From assembly GCA_902497145.1 (NCBI GenBank), contig CABVDR010000058.1:1-15767 (forward strand): a stretch of DNA of 15,767 bases. The letters are read 5' to 3'. Below the pieces are notes generated by a model that saw only the letters and a list, made by a program, of their open reading frames with translations, had not been told where the DNA came from and did no database searches. Shown in pieces: positions 1 through 5,469 of the stretch. The translations under genes and the position numbers were made by a program. Within the stretch, counting starts at the first letter, position 1; each line of letters starts with the position of its first letter. This stretch comes from an uncultured Oscillospiraceae bacterium (lineage in GTDB: Bacteria > Bacillota > Clostridia > Oscillospirales > Oscillospiraceae).

Positions 1-699
1 GAAGATGCCCAGGTCGGGATCCTTCATGGAGCCCAGCTGGCCCTCCAACAGGACGGTCTTGCCCTCCTTCAGGGCCTGGTGGACAAAGCCCACCGCATCG
101 CCCACGTAGGGACGGATCTCCTCCCGCAGGGCGATGAGCTCCTGGAACAGCTCGTCCACATCCAGGGCAGGCTTGTGGTAGAGGTGCTCGAAGAGTACAT
201 TTTTCAAAGAGACAGCAGCGGTCAGACGCTCCTTCAGACGCTTCTCGTCAAACAGGTCGCACACCTGCACGCCAATCTTGGCGTATTTGTCGGAGTAGAA
301 GGGGGCGATGCCGCTCTTGGTGGAGCCGAAGGCCTTGCCGGCCAGACGCTCCTCCTCATAGGCATCCTGAAGGACATGGTAAGGCATCAGGATCTGGCAG
401 CGCTCCGAAACAATCAGGTTGGGAGCTGGCACGCCCTGACTGGTAATGGACTTGAGCTCGTCCACCAGCTTGCGGATGTCCAGCGCGACGCCGTTGCCGA
501 TAATGTTGGTGACGTGGGGGTAGAAGGTGCCGGAGGGGAGAATGTGCAGAGCAAAACGGCCATAATCATTGATAATGGTGTGGCCGGCGTTGGCACCGCC
601 CTGGAACCGGATGACCACATCAGAGGTCTCCGCCAGCATGTCGGTGATCTTGCCCTTGCCCTCGTCGCCCCAGTTGGCGCCTACGATCGCTTTTACCAT
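1..699 (-). CDS. purA: Adenylosuccinate synthetase, N-terminal 233 residues (cut by window edge)
   Basis: Catalyses the GTP-dependent joining of IMP and aspartate to adenylosuccinate, the first committed step to AMP, in the cytoplasm. Read from the minus strand, the protein starts MVKAIVGANWGDEGKGK. This is the family's N-terminal phosphate-binding loop, with the catalytic Asp at residue 12 and the family's GGANAGHT segment with His40. Residue 9 is Asn where many homologues have Gln. The reading frame is open to base 1, so the C-terminal part (about 45% of a roughly 425-residue enzyme) lies outside the window. The start at 699 is set by an ACCTCC (minus: GGAGGT) ribosome binding site at 706-711, seven bases from the ATG. 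A promoter and a short leader precede it. The long plus-strand frame over the same bases is a shadow. Confidence 0.95.
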   Translation of the reverse strand, partial: MVKAIVGANWGDEGKGKITDMLAETSDVVIRFQGGANAGHTIINDYGRFALHILPSGTFYPHVTNIIGNGVALDIRKLVDELKSITSQGVPAPNLIVSERCQILMPYHVLQDAYEEERLAGKAFGSTKSGIAPFYSDKYAKIGVQVCDLFDEKRLKERLTAAVSLKNVLFEHLYHKPALDVDELFQELIALREEIRPYVGDAVGFVHQALKEGKTVLLEGQLGSMKDPDLGIF

Positions 700-736
700 A
701 ATGTTACCTCCGTGAACCGGGATTCGCAACCGAAAA

Positions 737-755
737 CCGGATTTGCCTTATCCGG
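737..755 (-). promoter_or_regulatory. Small hairpin in the purA leader
   Basis: In the minus-strand transcript CCGGAT and ATCCGG form a 6-bp stem with a 7-base loop, followed by four U residues (bases 733-736). It lies between the purA promoter and the ribosome binding site. It could be a weak attenuator, but the stem is short and it may have no function. Confidence 0.3.
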
Positions 756-774
756 CTCATAACGCAACAACCAT

Positions 775-803
775 ATTATACTTCCTTTTTTTTCGGGACG
801 CAA
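775..803 (-). promoter_or_regulatory. Sigma-A-type promoter of purA
   Basis: On the minus strand TTGCGT (803-798) is followed after 17 bases by a perfect TATAAT (780-775). Transcription would start near 768, giving a leader of about 70 bases before the purA ATG at 699. The perfect -10 box and the ideal spacing support the call. Confidence 0.7.
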
Positions 804-819
804 GAGCCAACTGCGTAGA

Positions 820-835
820 AAAAACGGGAGTTTTT
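820..835 (-). terminator. Possible weak terminator after the thiol-redox operon
   Basis: Downstream of the TlpA-like gene's stop, the minus-strand transcript can form AAAAAC-tccc-GTTTTT, a 6-bp stem that runs into a U tract. The stem is almost all A-U, so termination would be weak. No better terminator is visible between this operon and purA, so some read-through into purA is possible. Confidence 0.3.
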
Positions 836-860
836 GTGAATCATTTGTGAAGAGAACGAA

Positions 861-1460
861 CTAGGGAGCGGGGACCACATCGGGGGCCATGAGGTTGAGG
901 CCCTTCTGCAGCAGGGAGGCGGAAAGCATGCCGTTTCCGTAGGTGACCAAGTTCCCCTGTGCGTCAATGAAGATGGAGAAGGGGAAGGAGTTGATGCCGT
1001 AGGCGGTGATGGCCTGATAGCCGATATCGTAGTACACCGGGAAGGTAAATCCTTCCTCGCTGAGATAGGCTTCCGCTTTCTCCCGGGTGTCGTTCATGGC
1101 CGCACCCACGTTGACCATTATAAACTGAATCTGGTCGCCGTACTGCTCATAGAGCTTCTGAATGTCGGGCATTTCCTGCTTGCAGGGGGAACAGGTGGAG
1201 GCCCAGAAGTTGAGAAAGACGGGCTTGTCACCCAAGAAGTCGGACAGCTGTACCGTGTTGCCCTGGGCGTCCTCCATGGGGAAGGAGGGGGCGGGGGTGC
1301 TTTGCGAGGAAGCGGAAGCGGAGCCGTCCTGAGACTGGGTGGAATTTTGGGCCAGCTGCTCGTTTTCCGCGCTGGGGGCCAGGCGGGTATACAGGATGCC
1401 GGCCACCGCCAGCACCAGTACCAGACCCAGGCCCAAAAGCAGAGTGGATTTTTTACCCAT
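861..1460 (-). CDS. TlpA/ResA-like membrane-anchored thioredoxin
   Basis: A 199-residue extracytoplasmic thiol-disulfide oxidoreductase. Residues 5-24 form an N-terminal membrane anchor or uncleaved signal. Residues about 30-58 are a Ser/Gln/Ala-rich linker, and the rest is a TlpA-type thioredoxin fold. The active site is C90-S-P-C93 within a FLNFWASTCSPC segment, and the cis-proline is P160 (SFP). ResA-like proteins reduce disulfides outside the membrane, for example in apocytochromes or oxidised methionine sulfoxide reductase. The substrate here cannot be told from sequence. It is last of three minus-strand genes, 14 bases after ccdA, and starts at 1460 behind a GGAGG site. CcdA next door is the expected electron donor. 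Confidence 0.88.
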   Translation of the reverse strand: MGKKSTLLLGLGLVLVLAVAGILYTRLAPSAENEQLAQNSTQSQDGSASASSQSTPAPSFPMEDAQGNTVQLSDFLGDKPVFLNFWASTCSPCKQEMPDIQKLYEQYGDQIQFIMVNVGAAMNDTREKAEAYLSEEGFTFPVYYDIGYQAITAYGINSFPFSIFIDAQGNLVTYGNGMLSASLLQKGLNLMAPDVVPAP

Positions 1461-1474
1461 ATAAAATTACCTCC

Positions 1475-2140
1475 TTAGACCAGGCGGGAGAGCAGTGTGC
1501 CCATGGTGCCGGTGGCCATGAGAATGCCCACCACCACCAGCAGGCAGCCGGAGACAGCATTGATGATGGAGTAGTGCCGTTTGACCCAGTCAAAAGCGGT
1601 TTTCAGCGACTGGATCAGCAGAGCACTGACCAAAAAGGGGATGCCCAGCCCGGCGGAGTAGCACAGCAGCAGGACGATGCCCCGCAGGGTAGAGCCCTGC
1701 TGGGAGGCCAGCATCAGGGCGGAGCCCAGGAAGGCCCCCACACAGGGGGTCCAGCCCACAGCAAAGACCGCGCCGAATACCGCGGCGGAGAAAAAGCCCA
1801 TGTCGTGGCGCACCGAGAAGCCTTTGGCTCCCCGAAACAGGGACAGCCGGAACACACCTAAAAAGTTAAGACCGAAGAAGATGACCACCAGGCCGCTGAC
1901 CAGGTTCACTGCCTGCTGATGCCGGGCGAGCAGGGCGCCGATGGAGCCGGCAAAGGCCCCCATGGCTATGAACAGCAGCGTGAAGCCCAGCACAAAGCCC
2001 AGGGCGTTTTTCAGCACCCTGCCCTGAGAGGCCTCCCGCTGTCCGCCGGCAAAGTAGGACAGGTAGATGGGCAGCATGGGGAGCAGGCAGGGGGAGATAA
2101 ACGTAATGAGCCCCTCTAAAAAAGTGACAAGGTACGGCAT
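1475..2140 (-). CDS. ccdA: CcdA/DsbD-type transmembrane thiol electron carrier
   Basis: A 221-residue polytopic membrane protein of the CcdA family, which carries reducing equivalents from cytoplasmic thioredoxin across the membrane to extracytoplasmic thioredoxin-like proteins. The two redox cysteines are in their usual settings: C18 in ISPCLLPMLP at the end of the first hydrophobic segment, and C133 in GWTPCVGAFLG. About six hydrophobic segments cover nearly the whole length, which is normal for the family. The start at 2140 follows a GGAGGATC site. The gene sits between a small two-cysteine membrane protein and the TlpA-like thioredoxin, so the three probably form one electron relay. Confidence 0.93.
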   Translation of the reverse strand: MPYLVTFLEGLITFISPCLLPMLPIYLSYFAGGQREASQGRVLKNALGFVLGFTLLFIAMGAFAGSIGALLARHQQAVNLVSGLVVIFFGLNFLGVFRLSLFRGAKGFSVRHDMGFFSAAVFGAVFAVGWTPCVGAFLGSALMLASQQGSTLRGIVLLLCYSAGLGIPFLVSALLIQSLKTAFDWVKRHYSIINAVSGCLLVVVGILMATGTMGTLLSRLV

Positions 2141-2161
2141 GAAGTGATCCTCCGGTGTGAA

Positions 2162-2386
2162 TTATTGATGGACTTTCAGACGCTCCCGCAGGGCGGAGAG
2201 AAGGTCTCCGACCAAAGCACCAAAGAGACCGCCCACCAGCATGGAGTAGTAGGGGGTGGAGGTGAGGGGGCAGGCGCCGCTCTGGCACAGGGTAAGGCGG
2301 TAGTAGAGATATCCGCCCCCAAGACCCAGGGCGATCAGGGCAAGCCCCACGGCGTTGGAGCGCAGAAAAGATAGAACTTGCTTCAT
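2162..2386 (-). CDS. Small two-cysteine membrane protein, DUF6132-like
   Basis: A 74-residue protein with one clear hydrophobic segment (about residues 12-30), then a CQSGACPLTSTPYYS segment holding C34 and C39, then a second glycine-rich hydrophobic stretch (about 50-64) and a basic tail. The CxSGxCPxTSxP pattern resembles the DUF6132 family, found next to thioredoxin-type genes. This is recalled, not searched. I chose the ATG at 2386, nine codons inside the longest frame, because an AGGAGG site lies just ahead of it. It is first in the ccdA operon, 21 bases before ccdA. The two cysteines suggest a redox or metal role, but the function is unknown. Confidence 0.75.
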   Translation of the reverse strand: MKQVLSFLRSNAVGLALIALGLGGGYLYYRLTLCQSGACPLTSTPYYSMLVGGLFGALVGDLLSALRERLKVHQ

Positions 2387-2441
2387 GATAAAAACCTCCT
2401 GTCGGTTTGTCAAGAAAAATTGGTTTGACTAGGGTAACCAT

Positions 2442-2470
2442 ACCATAGCGGCAGGGCCTCTCTCTGTGAC
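2442..2470 (-). promoter_or_regulatory. Candidate promoter of the ccdA operon
   Basis: On the minus strand TATGGT (2447-2442) lies 17 bases after GTCACA (2470-2465), a poor -35 box formed by one arm of the palindrome at 2465-2479. A second TATGGT follows at 2442-2437. With that one as the -10 box, the palindrome would be centred close to -42, the usual class II activator position. A weak -35 box overlapping a regulator site suggests control by the divergent CRP-like protein. Confidence 0.4.
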
Positions 2471-2479
2471 GCAGTCACA
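2465..2479. promoter_or_regulatory. CRP-type palindromic operator between the redox operon and its divergent regulator
   Basis: TGTGAC-GCA-GTCACA is a perfect 6+6 palindrome around a 3-base centre. Its half-site TGTGA is the classic CRP half-site, but the two copies are 5 rather than 6 bases apart. It overlaps the candidate -35 of the ccdA operon on one side and lies 6 bases upstream of the regulator's own -35 on the other. That is the place for a site controlling both genes. Confidence 0.65.
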
Positions 2480-2485
2480 AAGTGC

Positions 2486-2513
2486 TTGCCCTGGGAAGAA
2501 AAACTATTATAAT
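2486..2513 (+). promoter_or_regulatory. Promoter of the CRP/FNR-family regulator
   Basis: TTGCCC (2486-2491) and a perfect TATAAT (2508-2513) are separated by 16 bases. Transcription should start near 2520, about 40 bases before the ATG at 2559. The palindrome at 2465-2479 lies just upstream, so autoregulation is plausible. Confidence 0.65.
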
Positions 2514-2558
2514 AAGGAAAGAAGCGTATGTTATTTTTCCCGAGAGAGGAGTTCTCCT

Positions 2559-3233
2559 ATGAATACCCTGACCCTGGAATCCCTGTCCTTCTGGCCCCGC
2601 CTGACCCCGCAGCAGCAGCAGACCCTGACCCAGACGGTGCAGCGGGCCACCTATGCCCCGGGACAGATTATCCGTTCCCCGGACACCGACTGTTTGGGGG
2701 CTCTGCTCATTCAAAGCGGGGTGGTGCGCATTTACTTGCTCTCCGAGGACGGGCGGGAGGCCACCATCTCCCGGATGACGGCGGGAGAGGTGTGTGTGCT
2801 GTCCGCCTCCTGTATGCTCAGCGCCATCACCTTTGACGTGCAGATCCAGGCGGAGGGGACGGTAGAGACCCTGGTGATCCCCATTCAGTACCTGGCCGCC
2901 CTGATGCGGGAAAACATCTATGTGGAGAACTTTATTTATAAGGCGGCGGCAGAGCGGTTTTCCCATGCTATCCGGGCCATCGAGCAGATGTTCTTTTACA
3001 CCTTGGAACAGCGGGTGGCCTCTTACCTGCTGGAGGAGTCCAAGCGCCTGAGGTCCGACACCATCCAGGTGACGCAGGAGCAGCTGGCCCAGGCTATCGG
3101 CAGCGCCAGAGAAGCGGTGACCCGCACGCTGAAGAAGTTGTCTGCCGCCGGGACAGTGGAGCTGTTCCGGGGCGGGGTCCGCATCCAGGATGGGAAAGGT
3201 CTGGAGCGCCTGGTCAAGCGGGGCAGTTTGTAA
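2559..3233 (+). CDS. CRP/FNR-family transcription regulator
   Basis: A 224-residue regulator with an N-terminal cyclic-nucleotide-like beta barrel (about 20-110), a long dimerisation helix (about 125-150) and a C-terminal winged helix-turn-helix (about 150-220). The recognition helix reads SAREAVTRTLKKL. R184, E185 and R189 fall where E. coli CRP has R180, E181 and R185, the residues that read TGTGA. This fits the palindrome upstream. It lacks the four-cysteine cluster of FNR but has C45, C79 and C85, with the last two in a CVLSASC segment. The barrel lacks an obvious cAMP-binding RxAxV-type motif, so the signal is probably not cAMP. The start at 2559 was preferred over a frame opening at 2466, which would begin inside the operator and promoter. 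A GAGGAG site precedes the ATG. Confidence 0.85.
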   Translation: MNTLTLESLSFWPRLTPQQQQTLTQTVQRATYAPGQIIRSPDTDCLGALLIQSGVVRIYLLSEDGREATISRMTAGEVCVLSASCMLSAITFDVQIQAEGTVETLVIPIQYLAALMRENIYVENFIYKAAAERFSHAIRAIEQMFFYTLEQRVASYLLEESKRLRSDTIQVTQEQLAQAIGSAREAVTRTLKKLSAAGTVELFRGGVRIQDGKGLERLVKRGSL

Positions 3234-3259
3234 AGAGTAAAAAATAAGAACGTGAACCG

Positions 3260-3293
3260 GAGCCGCTCTCCCTGAAGAGCGGCTCTATTTTTT
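3260..3293 (+). terminator. Intrinsic terminator of the CRP/FNR-type gene
   Basis: GAGCCGCTCT (3260-3269) pairs perfectly with AGAGCGGCTC (3276-3285) over 10 bp with a 6-base loop, followed by TATTTTTT. This separates the regulator from the pst operon. Confidence 0.9.
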
Positions 3294-3404
3294 GCGCCGG
3301 AGAGGCCAAAAAGAATGGGAGAAACTGGACTGATTTTACATTGGATCATAATTGAACCCCTTTGTTTTGGTAAAAAGTAACCAATTATAAGGGAAAAACG
3401 GTGT

Positions 3405-3421
3405 TTTACATAGATTTAACA
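3405..3421 (+). promoter_or_regulatory. PHO-box-like direct repeat upstream of pstS
   Basis: TTTACA (3405-3410) and TTAACA (3416-3421) are separated by 5 bases, an 11-bp period. Firmicute PhoP binds TTAACA-like hexamers spaced this way. Further partial copies on the same strand are TTTACA (3439-3444) with TTTTTA (3450-3455), and TTGCAC (3484-3489) with TTAACA (3495-3500), both pairs again 11 bp apart. The first pair would lie at about -61 and -50 from the predicted start of transcription, suited to activation by the PhoP encoded in the same operon. Confidence 0.65.
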
Positions 3422-3425
3422 CAAA

Positions 3426-3468
3426 GCGTGTTTTTTATTTTACAAGGCTTTTTTATACTGAAACACGC
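3426..3468. repeat. Inverted repeat enclosing the pst promoter
   Basis: GCGTGTTT (3426-3433) and AAACACGC (3461-3468) are perfect 8-bp inverted copies, separated by 27 bases that contain the -35 and -10 region. The right arm covers the predicted start of transcription. It may be an operator pair or chance. PhoP sites are direct repeats, so this is not explained by them. Confidence 0.5.
3431..3459 (+). promoter_or_regulatory. Activator-dependent promoter of the pst operon
   Basis: The -10 box TATACT (3454-3459) is good, but 17 bases upstream there is only TTTTTT (3431-3436). A poor -35 box with direct repeats immediately upstream is the usual arrangement for PhoP-activated promoters. Transcription would start near 3466, giving a leader of about 53 bases. 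The rest of the 285-base gap after the CRP/FNR gene is AT-rich and holds no gene. Confidence 0.55.
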
Positions 3469-3518
3469 AAAACGGGAAACGGATTGCACATTACTTAACA
3501 AGGTAAAAAAGGAGAACG

Positions 3519-4406
3519 ATGAATATGAAGAAGCTTACTTGCCTTGGCCTGTCCCTGGCGCTGGCCGTGGGCCTGCTCGCCGGCTGCGGAAATAACAATG
3601 CTCAGAGCGATGGCAGCCAGACCGGCTCCCAGAGCGGCAGCGATAACACCTCCACCTCCACCACCGAGCTCAGCGGCATCGTGAACACCGCCGGCTCCAC
3701 CTCCATGAAGGACGTCATGGAAGTGTTCACCGAGGTCTTTGAGGAGGCTAACCCCGGCGTGAAGATCAACTACACCGGTTCCGGTTCCGGCGCCGGCATC
3801 GAGGGTGCTACCTCCGGTACCTGCGACATCGGCCTGTCCTCCCGTGCTCTGACCGATGAGGAGAAGGCTGCCGGCGCGGTGGAGAACATCGTGGCTCTGG
3901 ACGGCGTGGCCATCGTGGTCAACCCCGCTAACGGCGTGGAGGACCTGACCGTGGACCAGATCGCCAAGATCTTCACCGGCGAGATCACCAACTGGTCTGA
4001 AGTGGGCGGCACGGACGGCGAGATCGCTGTCTTCGGCCGTGAGGCTGGTTCCGGCACCCGCGGCGCCTTCGAGGAGATCGTGGGCGTGGTTGACAGCTGC
4101 AAGTACACCAACGAGTACTCCTCCACCGGTGATGTGATCGGCAACGTGGCTTCTAACCCCAACGCCATCGGCTACGCCTCTCTGTCCGCTGTGGATGACT
4201 CCGTGAAGGCTGTAAAGGTCAACAGTGTGGCTCCTTCTGAGGATACCGTGAAGGATGGCACCTATGAGATCCAGCGCCCCTTCGTGATGGTCACCAAGGA
4301 GGGTGCCGAGCTGTCTGAGGCCGCCCAGGCTTTCCTGGACTTCGCCATGAGCGCGGACAGTGCCCAGTACATTGCCGCCGCCGGTGCCGTGTCCCCTAAG
4401 GGCTAA
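3519..4406 (+). CDS. pstS: Phosphate-binding lipoprotein PstS
   Basis: A 295-residue extracellular phosphate-binding protein that hands phosphate to the PstCAB transporter. Residues 3-18 form a signal peptide ending in the lipobox LLAGC, with Cys23 the lipidated residue. A Ser/Thr/Asn/Gly linker (24-50) leads to the binding domain. Phosphate-contact segments are visible at NTAGSTSMKDV (56-66), GSGSGAGIEG (87-96) and GREAGSGTRGAFEE (173-186). The length is normal for Gram-positive PstS. An AAGGAG site stands 4 bases before the ATG at 3519. A second ATG two codons later is the alternative start. Codon use leans towards GGT, GCT and CGT more than its neighbours, as expected for an abundant protein. 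The terminator directly downstream fits expression above that of the rest of the operon. Confidence 0.96.
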   Translation: MNMKKLTCLGLSLALAVGLLAGCGNNNAQSDGSQTGSQSGSDNTSTSTTELSGIVNTAGSTSMKDVMEVFTEVFEEANPGVKINYTGSGSGAGIEGATSGTCDIGLSSRALTDEEKAAGAVENIVALDGVAIVVNPANGVEDLTVDQIAKIFTGEITNWSEVGGTDGEIAVFGREAGSGTRGAFEEIVGVVDSCKYTNEYSSTGDVIGNVASNPNAIGYASLSAVDDSVKAVKVNSVAPSEDTVKDGTYEIQRPFVMVTKEGAELSEAAQAFLDFAMSADSAQYIAAAGAVSPKG

Positions 4407-4429
4407 GTAAGACTGAATCCCAACAGATG

Positions 4430-4461
4430 AAAACAGGCCCCCGGCCACGGGGGCCTGTTTT
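4430..4461 (+). terminator. Strong intrinsic terminator between pstS and pstC
   Basis: A 14-bp perfect stem, AAAACAGGCCCCCG (4430-4443) with CGGGGGCCTGTTTT (4448-4461), has a GCCA loop. The stem starts in an A run and ends in a U run. It lies 23 bases after the pstS stop. As pstC has no obvious promoter of its own, it probably acts as a partial terminator or processing site that sets a high PstS to PstCAB ratio. Confidence 0.88.
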
Positions 4462-4468
4462 CAAAAGA

Positions 4469-4539
4469 GCATCCTCAGTTGACAAAGGTCCCGGCCCTTT
4501 GCCACCGGCTGCGCCGGGCTCTCTGTCAGCTGAGGATTC
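4469..4539 (+). promoter_or_regulatory. Second large RNA fold ahead of pstC
   Basis: ATCCTCAGTTGACA (4471-4484) pairs with TGTCAGCTGAGGAT (4524-4537) over 14 bp with a single G-U. The 39 bases enclosed can fold further: CCCGG (4490-4494) with CCGGG (4514-4518), or AAGG (4485-4488) with CCTT (4496-4499) beside CCGG-ctgcg-CCGG. There is no U tract after it, so it is not a terminator. It starts 9 bases after the terminator and ends 27 bases before pstC. It may stabilise the pstCAB message or control pstC translation. I recognise no known riboswitch class. Confidence 0.7.
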
Positions 4540-4566
4540 AGAATTTGCGACAAAGGTTGGTTACTT

Positions 4567-5466
4567 ATGAACAAAAACGCGAAAGTATCACTCCGGGCAA
4601 AAAATGCGGTGGAAAACGGGATGAAAGCCGTGTTCCTGCTGTGCGGATTTATCGCCATCGCATTTGTGCTGCTCATTACCATTTATTTGATTCTCTCCGG
4701 CCTGCCCGCCATCAAGGAGGTGGGTCTCATTGATTTCCTGTTCGGCACCCGCTGGGACTCCACCAATAAGACCGATCCGGCCTACGGCATCCTGCCCTTT
4801 ATCCTGACCTCCATCTACGGCACCGCCGGGGCTATCATCATCGGGGTGCCCATCGGCTTCCTCACCGCCGTGTTCCTGGCCAAGGTGGCGCCCCCCAAGG
4901 TGGCGGCGGTCATCCGGCCCGCCGTGGATCTGCTGGCCGGCATCCCCTCGGTGGTATACGGCCTGGTGGGCATGATGGTTCTGCTGCCCGCCATCCGGGA
5001 GTTTTTCGATGTCCCCGCCGGCGACAGCCTGCTGGCCGCCATTATTGTGCTGGCTGTTATGATCCTGCCCTCCATTATCTCGGTCTCTGAGACAGCGCTG
5101 AAGGCGGTACCCAGAGAGTATGAGGAGGCCAGCCTGGCCCTGGGAGCCACGGAGCTGGAGACCTACTTCCGGGTCACCGCTCCCGCCGCCAAAAGCGGTA
5201 TCGCCGCGGCGGTGGTGCTGGGTGTTGGCCGTGCCATCGGCGAGGCCATGGCCATCCTGATGGTGGCCGGCAACGTGGCCAATATGCCCTCCATGCTCTC
5301 CAGCGTCAAGTTCCTCACCACGGCCATTGCCAGTGAGATGAGCTACGCCGCCGTAGGCAGCCTGCAGCGCAACGCCCTGTACTCCATCGGCCTGGTGCTG
5401 TTCCTGTTTATCATGTTTATCAACGTAGTCCTCAATGTGTTCCTCAAACGGGACAAGGAGGCGTAA
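4567..5466 (+). CDS. pstC: Phosphate ABC transporter permease PstC
   Basis: A 299-residue membrane subunit of the PstSCAB phosphate importer. A cytoplasmic N-terminus is followed by transmembrane segments at about 20-46, 74-106, 115-145, 153-172, 211-235 and 268-292. The conserved LAGIPSVVYGLVG segment (123-135) is typical of PstC. The ATPase-contacting EAA loop reads EYEEASLALGATELETYF (184-201). The ribosome binding site is weak, AAAGG (4552-4556) 10 bases before the ATG, unlike the strong sites elsewhere in the operon. This site could be covered by alternative RNA pairing. The gene ends 3 bases before pstA. Confidence 0.96.
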   Translation: MNKNAKVSLRAKNAVENGMKAVFLLCGFIAIAFVLLITIYLILSGLPAIKEVGLIDFLFGTRWDSTNKTDPAYGILPFILTSIYGTAGAIIIGVPIGFLTAVFLAKVAPPKVAAVIRPAVDLLAGIPSVVYGLVGMMVLLPAIREFFDVPAGDSLLAAIIVLAVMILPSIISVSETALKAVPREYEEASLALGATELETYFRVTAPAAKSGIAAAVVLGVGRAIGEAMAILMVAGNVANMPSMLSSVKFLTTAIASEMSYAAVGSLQRNALYSIGLVLFLFIMFINVVLNVFLKRDKEA

Positions 5467-5469
5467 AGG

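Noticed and set aside
79..762. A 227-codon plus-strand frame over the first gene
   Set aside because: The minus strand encodes an unmistakable PurA N-terminus here with promoter and ribosome binding site. The plus frame is its shadow.
2466..2558. A longer N-terminus for the CRP/FNR-type protein
   Set aside because: It would be translated from the palindromic operator and promoter. The family N-terminus fits the ATG at 2559 with its GAGGAG site.
4479..4484. A perfect TTGACA that might be the -35 box of a separate pstC promoter
   Set aside because: There is no -10-like sequence at 16-18 bases (CCACCG instead), and the hexamer is part of the long RNA stem.
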